A stretch of 64,000 bases of DNA from a bacterium (GCA_017941035.1 JAGAXG010000002.1:24098-88097), one strand, 5' to 3'; positions 24,669 through 33,879 are shown, counted from the first letter of the stretch. Numbers and translations are program-made. Notes: generated from the sequence alone by a model not told the origin.

Positions 24669-26321
24669 ACTGTGAAGGCGCGATTGAATATCTTCTTCTT
24701 CAAGTTCATTTGTTAATTTATTTAAATCAATTGCCATTTGGTAATAGTGTGCGGCATCATTTGTAAAGCCCATTTGTTGGCTTGCCCTCCCTGCATTGAA
24801 ATATGCAAGAGTATAATTAGGATTTAATGAAATTGCTTCCTCAAAATATTCTAAAGCTTCTTGTGCATCAGCAAGTCCGTCAAGGTACAAAATTCCCAAA
24901 TTATTTTGCGAAAAAGCATTCTGCGGGTCTAGCTCAACAGCCTTGTGGTAAGCTACAAGGGCTTCTTCGAGATAATCTTTTTCCCATAAGGCAATCCCAA
25001 GTTTTGAATATCCGCGTGCTGTATCAGGTTCAAGGGTAACGGCATCACAGTATGAATGAATAGCTTTATCTAAATCATAATCTGCCATATAAATATCGCC
25101 AAGTGCAATATACAAATCGTAATTTTTAGGATCAAGAATTATTCCTGCCTGATAAGTTGAAACGGCAGCTTCAAGATTCCCTTTGTTCCCTGCATATATT
25201 GCCCCAAGTGCCTGACAAACTATTGATGTCCATTCAGCATCTGGGTTTATAGCAATTGCTTTTTGATAATGTTCGATGGCATCATCATAAAGTTCTGCTT
25301 TTGCATAAGCATATCCTAATGAGTTGTTAAAGAATGGATTTTCAGGTTCTTTTTCAACTGCAAGTTTAAAGGCGCTTATAGAATTTAATTTATCTTCTTT
25401 ATTCATATAAAGATGCCCCAGTTCATAGTAAATTTGAGCTGTATCAATATCAAATTCTAAAAGTTTTTCATAGCAATCAATAGCTTCATCGCTATTTTCA
25501 GGGTAATAGTTTTGTAAAATTGTAGCCAATTTAACCAATACATTACGATTGAGCGGATTAGATTCAATAACTTTTCTGTAATATGATACAGTTTCATCCA
25601 TATCTTTGTTTTTAAAAGACAGATTCCCAAGTTTGTCGTAAAAATATTCACAGCTGATATTTTTTTCTATTGCAGATTTGTAAACTTTTTCCGCAGAATC
25701 AAACATTTTGAATTTTTCAAGGAATTTCCCGACTGTATTGTATGAAAAAATAGAAATGTCATTTGCCATGTTTTTATAAAACATTTTAATTGTAGATCTA
25801 TCCCAAGCAAGCATGACACTGCCTGAAAGAAAATAATACATAAATTCTACATAATCTTTTAAAGTTACATCATTATTATTTATTCTTTGTAAAATCGATT
25901 GAGATAAAATCATTCTTGCTCTACCTGAATTTAAGCCGCTAATATGTATTGCGGATTTATATTCACATTCTGCAGATTTATAATCTTGAGCAAGTTGATA
26001 AAAATATCCGGTATATAAATGTGCATTTGTATTATACGGAGAAAGTGAAATTGCTGTTTGGCATTGTTCAATTGCTCCGTGAACAGATATTTGCCCTTGT
26101 TCCCACATTAGCGAAGCAAGACGGTAATAACTTTCAGGTATTGTAGGATCGTATTTGACTGCGTCAATATAATTGTCAATTGCTTCTTGCAAATCTGTAT
26201 TCATTTGTCCAATTAAATATTTTTCATGTGCAAGTCTAGCCTTTTCTAAATAATCCTGTGCTTTTTCCTTATTTTTAGGGTTAACTGCCTCTATCATAGG
26301 CATTAAAACTTGTTCTGACAT
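24654..26321 (-). CDS. TPR-repeat protein
   Basis: The 555-residue protein consists of about a dozen 34-residue tetratricopeptide repeats, for example AYAKAELYDDAIEHYQKAIA, KLGIALWEKDYLEEALVAYH and NNLGILYLDGLADAQEALEY. It has no signal peptide or membrane segment and no catalytic domain. The solenoid serves as a protein-binding scaffold; the partner is unknown. A TTGGAG Shine-Dalgarno site lies before the ATG. The last bases overlap phage-like debris on the plus strand. Confidence 0.9.
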   Translation of the reverse strand: MSEQVLMPMIEAVNPKNKEKAQDYLEKARLAHEKYLIGQMNTDLQEAIDNYIDAVKYDPTIPESYYRLASLMWEQGQISVHGAIEQCQTAISLSPYNTNAHLYTGYFYQLAQDYKSAECEYKSAIHISGLNSGRARMILSQSILQRINNNDVTLKDYVEFMYYFLSGSVMLAWDRSTIKMFYKNMANDISIFSYNTVGKFLEKFKMFDSAEKVYKSAIEKNISCEYFYDKLGNLSFKNKDMDETVSYYRKVIESNPLNRNVLVKLATILQNYYPENSDEAIDCYEKLLEFDIDTAQIYYELGHLYMNKEDKLNSISAFKLAVEKEPENPFFNNSLGYAYAKAELYDDAIEHYQKAIAINPDAEWTSIVCQALGAIYAGNKGNLEAAVSTYQAGIILDPKNYDLYIALGDIYMADYDLDKAIHSYCDAVTLEPDTARGYSKLGIALWEKDYLEEALVAYHKAVELDPQNAFSQNNLGILYLDGLADAQEALEYFEEAISLNPNYTLAYFNAGRASQQMGFTNDAAHYYQMAIDLNKLTNELEEEDIQSRLHSLFEI

Positions 26322-26423
26322 TTTGAAGCTCCAATATACTATAAATGTACATGTTATGTCGGAAGTTAATTTTTGAACTTTAGCAGCATGGATAAATTCT
26401 CATACATATAGAGGATATAAAAT

Positions 26424-26448
26424 AAGCTCAGGTATTAAACCTGAGCTT
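26424..26448 (-). terminator. hairpin terminator after the Bax-inhibitor-like gene
   Basis: The perfect 10-bp stem aagctcaggt / acctgagctt has a 5-nt loop, followed on the minus strand by a T-rich run (attttat). It lies 22 bp after the stop of the gene at 26470. Confidence 0.7.
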
Positions 26449-26469
26449 GCAAATATTTAGTATTTTGAA

Positions 26470-27216
26470 TTATCTTCTGCTTTGCATCTTAGCAAGTAAT
26501 TTCAAAATTTCGATATATAGCCATACAATTGTGACCATAAGAGAAAATCCACCGTACCATTCAAAATAATCAGGTACTTGTCCTGAAAAGTTTTCTATAA
26601 AATCGAAATCAACAATTAAATTAAACGCTGCAATTGCAACAATTATAACACTTATACCAATTCCGAACGGAGTATTAGAAAATAATCCTGGAATGACCAT
26701 TCCGAAAAATCCTAAAATAAATTGGAGAATGTAAACACCTGCAATCGCAAATGTCGAAATAAATATTACTTTTCTGAATTTATCAGTACATTTAATTATT
26801 TTAGTTGTATATAAAAAATACATTCCTCCAATGGTTAAAATAGTTGCAAGCATTGCTTGTGGAACAATCCCTGGGAAAGAAGTATTTACAACGGCTGAAA
26901 TACCCCCTAAGAACAACCCTTCAAACAATGCATAAATAGATGTTGTAACTGCTAAATACTTGTTTTTTGGGGCAAAACAGATAATCATCGCCATAATAAA
27001 ACCGCAAATTGCTCCAACAGTCATTAACATCGATGCCTTATCAACAAATCCTGCTCCTTGCAATGACCAAGTATACCCAAAAGTCAAAGCCATTAATAAT
27101 GCCAAAATACAAGTTTTCCCAAGTGTCCCTGAAGTGGTCATAGACTTTTCAAGTCCCATTCCTCCTGTGCCCAAATCTTTCGTAAAGACTTCTTCTCTCA
27201 AAGTCGGATTAGACAT
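26470..27216 (-). CDS. Bax inhibitor-1/YccA family membrane protein
   Basis: The 248-residue protein has seven hydrophobic segments. The family's C-terminal block is DFDFIENFSGQVPDYFEWYG, followed by VTIVWLYIEILKLLAKMQ. The acidic DFDFIE pair corresponds to the pH-sensing/calcium-leak region of BI-1 homologues. The bacterial role is not established; calcium leak or stress tolerance is suggested for relatives. Shine-Dalgarno aaggaggt is excellent. The N-terminus is soluble, with TKDLGTGGMGLEKSMTTSG. Confidence 0.9.
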   Translation of the reverse strand: MSNPTLREEVFTKDLGTGGMGLEKSMTTSGTLGKTCILALLMALTFGYTWSLQGAGFVDKASMLMTVGAICGFIMAMIICFAPKNKYLAVTTSIYALFEGLFLGGISAVVNTSFPGIVPQAMLATILTIGGMYFLYTTKIIKCTDKFRKVIFISTFAIAGVYILQFILGFFGMVIPGLFSNTPFGIGISVIIVAIAAFNLIVDFDFIENFSGQVPDYFEWYGGFSLMVTIVWLYIEILKLLAKMQSRR

Positions 27217-27375
27217 AATAACCTCCTTAAATTTTTAATATGACACAATAATATTATACCATGTTGGTTTTAAAATTCAATTGTATAAATTAGGCTTTTG
27301 TAATTTTTACTTATGCCAATATGAAATTTGAATGAATTTTAAGTTTTTTATCAAAGATGAGAATTAATCAACAAG

Positions 27376-28062
27376 CTATTTTGATAATAAATCGCTTAAT
27401 TCAATATATACAGGAGTATCTAGTTTAAATGAAATAGTGCTTCCAGCCCTTAACTTATAATTCAATCCTTTTGCCATTGAACTTATTAAAAGTCCAAACC
27501 CTCTACAAGTTCTTGGAACTACAACTAAACCAACAACGCTTACGGATTCAATGGCAATTACGGCAACACTCAATATTGAAAAAGTTACAAGTCCAATGCT
27601 GGCAGGAATCACTCTTAAGGCATTTAAAAACTGAGAAGACTTTAAATCACTTCCATTTTTAGGTTCCATTCTTACAGTATATATTTGTCCATTTGGGAAT
27701 ATTATCTTATCAATAATAATATACCCTCTTGCCCTTTTAAACACAGGCTGACTTTTCTTAATTTTTACAAATTTACCTGCGAAGCGTGTATGTTCCGGTA
27801 AAATAACTCCATTCGAGGCTTCCACCTTTGAAATTAAACTAAAAAATATTTCATCATTTGGATTTGTTTCGTTTATATCCAAATCTGACTCTAACTCAAG
27901 AACATAATTAGTTTTTGGATTCAAATAGATTTTTTCATCTTCTACTGTTGCCGTCAAAACAGTTGAATCTTGTTCTGGAGTTTCATATAATTCAGCAAAT
28001 ATAGGTTCAACTGTAAGCAAATTTACCAATAAAATTAATATAATTAATACAAACTTTTTCAT
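27376..28062 (-). CDS. exported protein of unknown function
   Basis: The 228-residue protein has a clear signal peptide (KKFVLIILILLVNLLTVEPI, cleavage after FA near residue 23). A beta-rich soluble region follows, and a hydrophobic stretch near residues 152-185 (PASIGLVTFSILSVAVIAI) could be a membrane anchor. The C-terminal ending GSTISFKLDTPVYIELSDL recalls outer-layer or TrbI/conjugation-type beta domains, but I cannot assign a family. A ggaaaa Shine-Dalgarno-like site is upstream. Confidence 0.7.
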   Translation of the reverse strand: MKKFVLIILILLVNLLTVEPIFAELYETPEQDSTVLTATVEDEKIYLNPKTNYVLELESDLDINETNPNDEIFFSLISKVEASNGVILPEHTRFAGKFVKIKKSQPVFKRARGYIIIDKIIFPNGQIYTVRMEPKNGSDLKSSQFLNALRVIPASIGLVTFSILSVAVIAIESVSVVGLVVVPRTCRGFGLLISSMAKGLNYKLRAGSTISFKLDTPVYIELSDLLSK

Positions 28063-28174
28063 TTCACTTTTCCAAAATATAATAATTACGGTTAAATAAT
28101 ATAAAAAAAAATAAAAAATGTAAAGTTTAATAATGTATATTAGTACGTAAGAAAATTAACTTAATAAAAAGTAC

Positions 28175-28203
28175 TTTACAATAAAAATTTTTATGTTTAT
28201 AAT
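28175..28203 (+). promoter_or_regulatory. promoter of tRNA-Asn
   Basis: TTTACA (28175-28180), a 17-bp spacer and consensus TATAAT (28198-28203). Transcription should begin near 28210, about 30 nt before the mature tRNA. A small hairpin (agtcaa / ttgact) lies in this leader. Confidence 0.8.
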
Positions 28204-28239
28204 GATAGTGTGAGTCAAGATAAATTTGACTTGAGATAA

Positions 28240-28311
28240 TCCTCAGTAGCTCAATGGCGGAGCATTCGACTGTTAATCGAAGGGTTGCTGGTTCGAGTCC
28301 AGCCTGGGGAG
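28240..28311 (+). tRNA. tRNA-Asn (anticodon GUU)
   Basis: A full cloverleaf is visible. Acceptor tcctcag pairs with ctgggga (one G-T pair). The anticodon stem ttcga / tcgaa encloses the loop ctgttaa with anticodon GTT. The T arm is gctgg-ttcgagt-ccagc. The discriminator is G and no CCA is encoded. It is followed by a T-run and a strong hairpin. The serine recombinase gene on the other strand reads into it, marking this tRNA as a probable integration site. Confidence 0.97.
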
Positions 28312-29852
28312 TTTTTTCTATTATTAGGGGTTGAATTGGGTTCAACCCCTTTTATAATGCCATTTTCCAGAGTTCGATTGTTGGCAAAATTATGTACCAA
28401 ATTGTACTGATTTTCTGCTATTGTTTGGAAAATCGGTTTAAGTTTTACGTTAAAATTCTTATCTTTGTATGTGATTTCATCTGATATAATTTCAAGAATT
28501 TTTCTTTTTTGTTTAATATTTCCTTTTGAAAAATATTCATAGGCATTGTCCGTAAACCCAAGCAGGATGTCGGCTTTCTCGTAAAATTCTTTATCAAGTT
28601 TGTCAATTTCATCTAACTGAATTTTGAGCTTATCTTTTTCAGTTTGCCATTTATCATTTTGACTTTTCCAAAAATCATGAGTTATATTACCGTCCAGTTT
28701 GAGGGTAAATGCTTCTTCAATTCTGTTTTCTAAAACTTGTATTTGTTTGATAATACTTGCTTTAACATCTTTTGAATAGCCGTTTTTCTTTTCGTGTACT
28801 ATTTTTAATTCATTTGAAATTTTTTCTTTAATCTCTTGCGGTATTATTATGAGTTTCAAAATTTCTGATATTGATTTGTCAATTTTTACTTCATTGATAT
28901 AATCTCTTTTGCAGTTACCGCCTTTATTACCTGTGCAATGATAGTAAATGTATTTTCCTTTTTTAAGTTCAGCAGTCAATAAACAACCACAGTAACCACA
29001 TCTAATTAAGCCAGTATATGCAAAATCATAGTTTTGTTTTCTTGTTTTATTCGGGTCAATTAGCCTGTCTTGTACTCTGTAAAATAACTCTTTGCTGATA
29101 ATCGGTGTATGTTTTGCATTCTCATAGATTTTATCTTCAAACTTGAAAACTCCTGTATAAAATATGTTTTTAAGCATTTTTTCAACAGATGTTTTTGGAA
29201 TTCTTTTTCCTGCTTTACTTCTTAATCCATCTTGATATAGTTTTTCTGTAAGACTTCTCAATGAATACATACCGCTATCATATAGATTAAAAGCTTGTTT
29301 TACATAAAAAGCGTAGTTTTCATCAATTACTGTAGTTTTTGAGCCATCTTCCTTTGATATATTTTTGTAGCCAATAGGTGCTTTATGAGGATATTCGCCT
29401 TGTTCTGCTTTTTGTCTTAATCCTGCAAGAGTTCTAACACCTATAACTTTTCTTTCGTATTCAGCAAAACTCATACCAATATTACGCATTAAATCGCCCT
29501 CTATGGTATTAACATTAGCCTCTGTTGCTGATAATAACTTAATTCCTTTACGTTCAAATAATGGTCTTAATGCTCCATGATAATCTTCATTATTTCTTGA
29601 AATTCGGTCTAATCGCCAAATAATAACGGCTTTAACATCATTTTTCTTTTTACCACAATAAGCCATTAAATCTTGTATTTCGGGTCTATCAAGATTTTTA
29701 GCAGACTTACCTTCATCAACAAAAGTTTTAATGACATAATAACCATTCCTTTGAGCAAATTCTTCACATTGTCGTTTTTGATTTTCTATACTAAAGCCAT
29801 GTTTAGCTTGTTCTTCTGATGATACTCTTGCGTATATTACTGCTTTTTCCAT
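28251..29852 (-). CDS. large serine recombinase
   Basis: The 533-residue site-specific recombinase has a resolvase domain beginning AVIYARVSSEEQAKHGFSIE (nucleophile Ser near residue 11), then IIWRLDRISRNNEDY. The recombinase domain is followed by a zinc ribbon (CGYCGCLL...CTGNKGGNC) and a coiled-coil C-terminus. It would integrate and excise the adjacent element. Shine-Dalgarno aggagt supports the start. The last 17 or so codons (GWTRTSNPSINSRML...) are simply the reverse complement of tRNA-Asn, so the natural C-terminus may have been replaced or extended at the attachment site. Confidence 0.93.
   Translation of the reverse strand: MEKAVIYARVSSEEQAKHGFSIENQKRQCEEFAQRNGYYVIKTFVDEGKSAKNLDRPEIQDLMAYCGKKKNDVKAVIIWRLDRISRNNEDYHGALRPLFERKGIKLLSATEANVNTIEGDLMRNIGMSFAEYERKVIGVRTLAGLRQKAEQGEYPHKAPIGYKNISKEDGSKTTVIDENYAFYVKQAFNLYDSGMYSLRSLTEKLYQDGLRSKAGKRIPKTSVEKMLKNIFYTGVFKFEDKIYENAKHTPIISKELFYRVQDRLIDPNKTRKQNYDFAYTGLIRCGYCGCLLTAELKKGKYIYYHCTGNKGGNCKRDYINEVKIDKSISEILKLIIIPQEIKEKISNELKIVHEKKNGYSKDVKASIIKQIQVLENRIEEAFTLKLDGNITHDFWKSQNDKWQTEKDKLKIQLDEIDKLDKEFYEKADILLGFTDNAYEYFSKGNIKQKRKILEIISDEITYKDKNFNVKLKPIFQTIAENQYNLVHNFANNRTLENGIIKGVEPNSTPNNRKNSPGWTRTSNPSINSRMLRH
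28326..28354 (+). terminator. terminator of tRNA-Asn
   Basis: The perfect 10-bp stem aggggttgaa / ttcaacccct is followed by tttt. The same DNA codes for the last part of the recombinase on the minus strand. Confidence 0.8.
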
Positions 29853-29891
29853 ACTTTTTGGACTCCTAGTCTTATTCTATACTACTCAAAA

Positions 29892-30047
29892 TCAGCTTGC
29901 AAAATCTTCATGAAGTTTTGTATCGTCATAGATTTCTTTAAGTGTGCTGACATAATCAACAAGCAACTCAAAGTCTCTCTCAGGAGTACTTTGAGAGGCA
30001 TTATCAAGTATATTTATTGTTATATCATCGACTTTGAGCTGTATCAT
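29892..30047 (-). CDS. small acidic protein, 51 aa
   Basis: The short frame MIQLKVDDITINILDNASQS then PERDFELLVDYVSTL is acidic and has coding-like composition. It lies 39 bp before the recombinase gene on the same strand. No Shine-Dalgarno site is visible, which lowers confidence. It could be a small recombination directionality or regulatory factor by position only. Confidence 0.4.
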   Translation of the reverse strand: MIQLKVDDITINILDNASQSTPERDFELLVDYVSTLKEIYDDTKLHEDFAS

Positions 30048-30102
30048 TTTTTATAATTTCATATAAAGTTTTTTAATTACAAAATTACAAGCACGCCAAA
30101 GC

Positions 30103-30137
30103 CACCCCAAAGATAACACAGGGTTATCTTTGAGGTG
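30103..30137. repeat. strong inverted repeat downstream of the helicase gene
   Basis: Arms caccccaaagataac (30103-30117) and gttatctttgaggtg (30123-30137) pair over 14 of 15 positions around a 5-nt loop. No T-run follows on the minus strand, so it is not a typical terminator. An additional GCACG...CGTGC pair flanks it. It may be an attachment, origin or transcript-end structure of the element. Confidence 0.55.
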
Positions 30138-30151
30138 TAATAACGTGCAAG

Positions 30152-32071
30152 TTACATATTATTACCTTTCGTTAAATCTTCAGCAGACATAGTGCTTAGA
30201 GAGGAATTACAAGAAACACTTGTTAATTCTTCAATGTCTGTAATATTTATCGAAACAGAATTTTTTTGTGATTTTTCTAACCCTAAACGGACTGTAACAC
30301 CGCCTTTGGGTGTTCTATTGCGTTCATCATGTTCAAGATAGCTTGTAAACGACTTTTCATCAATTTGTTTACTTTTATCAAATCTGAAATAGTTGTTTAT
30401 TTTAGCTATTAAAGTTGCTTTGTGAAATCTTAAATGATATTCGCCATTATCAGTTGGCCCAACAACTTTAAAATCAATATCTTTTAATGCTTCATTTGAG
30501 TTATAAAGCACTATCAATTCTTGAATAAGTTTATCAACAGGAGTTTCAATATTTTCATATTTTTCGACTTGTTCCTGTGCGTATTTAATAACTTTTTCTT
30601 CCAAGTTCTCAAATTCAACACCGCTAATATATGACAGCATTTGGGCACCTGTATATGCGTATGCAATATTGCTGATAACTCGTTTTTGAGTATCTTTGAC
30701 ATTGTTTTTAAGAACTTCAAAATTCCGCTCATACATAGCCAAAATGCTTTCCTTTGTGTATTTCAAAAATTCAGGCAATATCAATGATAATTCTTTCAAA
30801 TTGTTTTGATTTGTATTATCAAATTCGTGATATTTGAATTTATCTGCGTCAAAGTTATTGCCGAATATTTCAACTACATTCAATCTGTTTATAAGTTCTC
30901 TTAAATCAGGCAGAGTTTCATTTGTTGAGTATGCTAAAGGACTACAAGTGTGAATATACTCTACACCTCTGCCATAAGGTAACATTTTTGTTCTAGGTAT
31001 GCCCTTATACATACCTTTTACTAATGTTATAAAGTTGCTTGATTTAAGTGTTTCAGCCTTAACATCATCAATACATACATTTAAGCAATTATACTTTGAG
31101 CAAAAAAATTCATTACTTTTTGCAGTAGAACCGCCTGATGTTAAAGCTTCTTTTGTAAGGCCAAATATTGCTAAACCTACAACTACAAGCGTTGATTTAC
31201 CTGACCCTGAACTACCATATAGAATCAATGTCGGTGCACCAAATCTTTTGATAAAATCATCATAGAAAATTGCCATAACCATATTGCCTAATACCATTAA
31301 AGGTAAGACAACATTGTTTGACCAAGACTCTTTAATATTTAGCATTAAATCTTTTGCAATTTCTGTTCCTGTTTTTTCGCTTTTTGTAAGTTTTGGCAGA
31401 TAATTTGTAGATTCAACAATTTTAACGTAAGTATTTTCGCCTGTTTTAATATAGCCGTCTTTGTCCGCCCAAATAATTTCGTTTGGTCTAACTAAAGCAT
31501 TTTCATAAAGAATATTGCCGTCAGGTGTTCTTCCTGCATTTGTATATAAAGTAACTGTTGAAGCTACTTTTGGCGATATAAATTCCGATATAAAAGCCTT
31601 AAATACTGCTTCATTAGCATATATCGAAAAATCATTGTAAGATTCATTTAATGCCGTTTGAAATTGCTTATTATCAGATTTTGAATTATTTGAAATTTCA
31701 ACATCTTTTTCAATTTTTCCGCTAGCATTTTTCAATGTCGCAAGATAATATTTCATTGGTTTTTTACCGCTTTTATCATTAAAAATGTGCGTACATTCTT
31801 TAACTTCAATAGGTACAAAGTTTGCCATTAGTTCTATTTTCAGCTTTTTAGCTTGTTTAGTTATCAAATAAATTTTGTTCCAAGCAACATGTAAGAATCT
31901 GTTATGACTTGGCAAACTGTATTCTTCTCTTTTGTAAGTTATTGATACTGTTGATATAGGATTTAATTCCTTTAGTATCTTTTCATTTGCCGTAAAAATA
32001 TCTTCTATCGTTTTTAAACCATGTTCTAATGGTTGATGTACAACCTTTTCTTTATCGTCTGAATTTCCCAT
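30152..32071 (-). CDS. element-encoded replicative ATPase/helicase-like protein
   Basis: The protein is about 639 residues, with Walker A LYGSSGSGKSTLVVVG near residue 285 and Walker B-like CLNVCIDDVKAET. The ATPase core resembles the DUF927/helicase proteins of integrative elements and phages. The N-terminal 280 residues are unassigned. The start at 32071 is chosen because TAATG overlaps the primase stop and a gaggag Shine-Dalgarno is 8 nt upstream; an upstream in-frame ATG lies inside the primase gene. It probably unwinds element DNA together with the primase. Confidence 0.8.
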   Translation of the reverse strand: MGNSDDKEKVVHQPLEHGLKTIEDIFTANEKILKELNPISTVSITYKREEYSLPSHNRFLHVAWNKIYLITKQAKKLKIELMANFVPIEVKECTHIFNDKSGKKPMKYYLATLKNASGKIEKDVEISNNSKSDNKQFQTALNESYNDFSIYANEAVFKAFISEFISPKVASTVTLYTNAGRTPDGNILYENALVRPNEIIWADKDGYIKTGENTYVKIVESTNYLPKLTKSEKTGTEIAKDLMLNIKESWSNNVVLPLMVLGNMVMAIFYDDFIKRFGAPTLILYGSSGSGKSTLVVVGLAIFGLTKEALTSGGSTAKSNEFFCSKYNCLNVCIDDVKAETLKSSNFITLVKGMYKGIPRTKMLPYGRGVEYIHTCSPLAYSTNETLPDLRELINRLNVVEIFGNNFDADKFKYHEFDNTNQNNLKELSLILPEFLKYTKESILAMYERNFEVLKNNVKDTQKRVISNIAYAYTGAQMLSYISGVEFENLEEKVIKYAQEQVEKYENIETPVDKLIQELIVLYNSNEALKDIDFKVVGPTDNGEYHLRFHKATLIAKINNYFRFDKSKQIDEKSFTSYLEHDERNRTPKGGVTVRLGLEKSQKNSVSINITDIEELTSVSCNSSLSTMSAEDLTKGNNM

Positions 32072-32949
32072 TATTTTATCTCCTCTTTTTTTACAGCAGA
32101 AATGCACCCTTTACATACATCTTCAAAAGAACTTGAAATATGTTTACAAGTGTGTGGTCTGCCAAATTTTCTAGCTTCATTTATCATTTTTTGTGTTTCA
32201 GAATAACTGTATTTCAAATACGGCTCTGATAATTCGTGTATCAAATCATCAGAATCCTCTATTTGAGCCAAAATAGTAACCATTGAAAACCATTCATTGT
32301 AAGACAATTCTTCCGCATCATCCCTGCAATGTCTCAAAAAAGCACAGTTATCAAACAATTTTTCAAGGTTTATGTCGGAATATGTTCGCTTTGGCAATTT
32401 ACTATAATCAACTTTTTCTGAATTAGTTAGAGTATTAGTATCTTTATTAAGATAATCAATCCAAGTTTGCGGTAATTCTGCAATTGTTACATTCCCGTTT
32501 TCATCAATACCATTTATTATTTCGTATTGATTACCGTTAATTTTTGATGGTGCAATAACAACGTATGCATTGTATCTTACATCAATAAAATCGCCTATTT
32601 TTGCAATTGGTTTTGTGATACCTTTCGCACTAAATATCATGTGTGTACCTTTACCAGTTGCTGTTCTTTGTGTAAGTGTATTTGTTGGCAATTCTCCCAA
32701 CTTGAACTCTAAGTCAATTAAAGCTTCTTCAGGTATAGCATCTTCAACATGATAATCTAAATCAAATACTATTAAATTTGATTTTGCACAAGCAAGACCT
32801 ACGTTATATCCTTTGTTAATGAATTCCATAACATCTTGTCCTGTTTTAGCATCATGAAAACCATGTTCTGTTGCTGGTCTTTTATCATTTGGTTTACATG
32901 GAAATATCGCGAATTGCTTCCATAGTTCCGTTAAATTATGTTGTCTCAT
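32071..32949 (-). CDS. bifunctional primase-polymerase (prim-pol) domain protein
   Basis: The 292-residue protein starts with a prim-pol domain: FPCKPNDKRPATEHGFHDA, VGLACAKSNLIVFDLDYHVE (the acidic metal-binding residues DLD), and TATGKGTHMIFSAKG. The C-terminal region has a cysteine/histidine cluster (CKHISSSFEDVCKGC) that may bind zinc. Such proteins prime replication of plasmids, phages and satellites. It is coupled to the ATPase by stop-start overlap. Shine-Dalgarno aaaggaga. Confidence 0.88.
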   Translation of the reverse strand: MRQHNLTELWKQFAIFPCKPNDKRPATEHGFHDAKTGQDVMEFINKGYNVGLACAKSNLIVFDLDYHVEDAIPEEALIDLEFKLGELPTNTLTQRTATGKGTHMIFSAKGITKPIAKIGDFIDVRYNAYVVIAPSKINGNQYEIINGIDENGNVTIAELPQTWIDYLNKDTNTLTNSEKVDYSKLPKRTYSDINLEKLFDNCAFLRHCRDDAEELSYNEWFSMVTILAQIEDSDDLIHELSEPYLKYSYSETQKMINEARKFGRPHTCKHISSSFEDVCKGCISAVKKEEIK

Positions 32950-33026
32950 TTTATGTCTCCTTTATTTTTTTTGTATGCCAAGCTAGCCTTGTAGGACTAA
33001 ATCCCACAAGGCTTTGGCTTGACAGT

Positions 33027-33476
33027 TTAATCTGCTATCGTATTATCTACTTCAATATGGCATCTTGCATTACAAGTCATACATTTTGGAAAATCTTCTA
33101 CAATATCCCAAGCATTTTCAATCCAATTTTTGCTTAAAAAACATTCTTCAGTTGCTTTAAGATAATCCTCTTTGTAATAACCAAGAGTTTTAAGAATATT
33201 GGCAATGTTTATTAATGTTTCATAAGATACGTCATCACAATCTAGTCTGTCTAAAATAGGACAGTAATTTTTAAGCCTTTCAATTTCGTTAAACTTAGTA
33301 CTGTCTTTTATATCTGATACCATATCATATTTTTCTAGACTAATAGTTTGCTTAGTTACCGCACCGAATTTTCTCAATGCATTTTTTACTGGACAATTTC
33401 TATAAGTAAGGAAATCTTCAATATTATCAATATCGGTCCGCGATATTGTGTTTTCTTTGCAGTTGTCGTAGCACAT
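33027..33476 (-). CDS. element protein with cysteine cluster, unknown function
   Basis: The 149-residue protein contains many cysteines, including an N-terminal CYDNCKEN, a central CPILDRLDCDDV and a C-terminal FPKCMTCNARCHIEVD that could bind zinc or an iron-sulfur cluster. Shine-Dalgarno aaaggag. It lies 77 bp upstream of the primase on the same strand, so it probably belongs to the replication operon. A structured leader precedes it (33531-33644). Confidence 0.65.
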   Translation of the reverse strand: MCYDNCKENTISRTDIDNIEDFLTYRNCPVKNALRKFGAVTKQTISLEKYDMVSDIKDSTKFNEIERLKNYCPILDRLDCDDVSYETLINIANILKTLGYYKEDYLKATEECFLSKNWIENAWDIVEDFPKCMTCNARCHIEVDNTIAD

Positions 33477-33530
33477 AAATTTCTCCTTTCTTTTGCTACA
33501 TTTTGAATAATTTTGTTTTGTAACATTTGG

Positions 33531-33644
33531 GAGAAACAGAGCTTGATTTAATTTCTTATATGACTTAAAATAAATTTGAAGATTTTTATAAGTCGGGAGC
33601 TCTGTTCTCGGCTTTTTTATTTTGGTTTCATGGTGTACCTCCTT
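33531..33644 (-). promoter_or_regulatory. structured leader with mini-ORF before the replication operon
   Basis: On the minus strand a perfect Shine-Dalgarno aaggaggt (33644-33637) is followed 5 nt later by ATG AAA CCA AAA TAA (33631-33617), a four-codon ORF. Immediately after comes a nested hairpin: gagaacagagct (33609-33598) pairs with agctctgtttctc (33543-33531), and inside it gactta / taagtc pairs too. A TATAAT sits at 33678-33673. The arrangement is that of a translation-coupled or attenuation-type leader. Confidence 0.5.
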
Positions 33645-33879
33645 TTTTAAACAATTTTGTATTTCTAATTTGATTATAATAAAAAGCCTTTAAAATGTAT
33701 ATAGGGTTTGGCTTTTAGCGATATATTTTCAAAATTTAAGCGACAAGAATAAGTGTAAATTTGCAGGTTTTGTTACTAATGTATAAACAACTAATCAAAA
33801 TACTAAATGCAGTAGTAATAGGATTTTTAATCTTTAACATGATAAAAATTAGCGACAGAAAATTCACATTAATAAATGT
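33645..33879. other. promoter region, no clear gene
   Basis: It contains the minus-strand TATAAT at 33678-33673 and otherwise AT-rich sequence. A 49-codon plus-strand frame from 33779 (MYKQLIKILNAVVIGFLIFN...) overlaps the next gene's 3' end and has no ribosome site; I do not call it. Confidence 0.4.

Noticed and set aside
24431..24709. Minus-strand 92-codon frame at the end of the TPR gene
   Set aside because: The plus strand reads as phage-like protein debris here, and the minus frame overlaps the TPR gene without a ribosome site.
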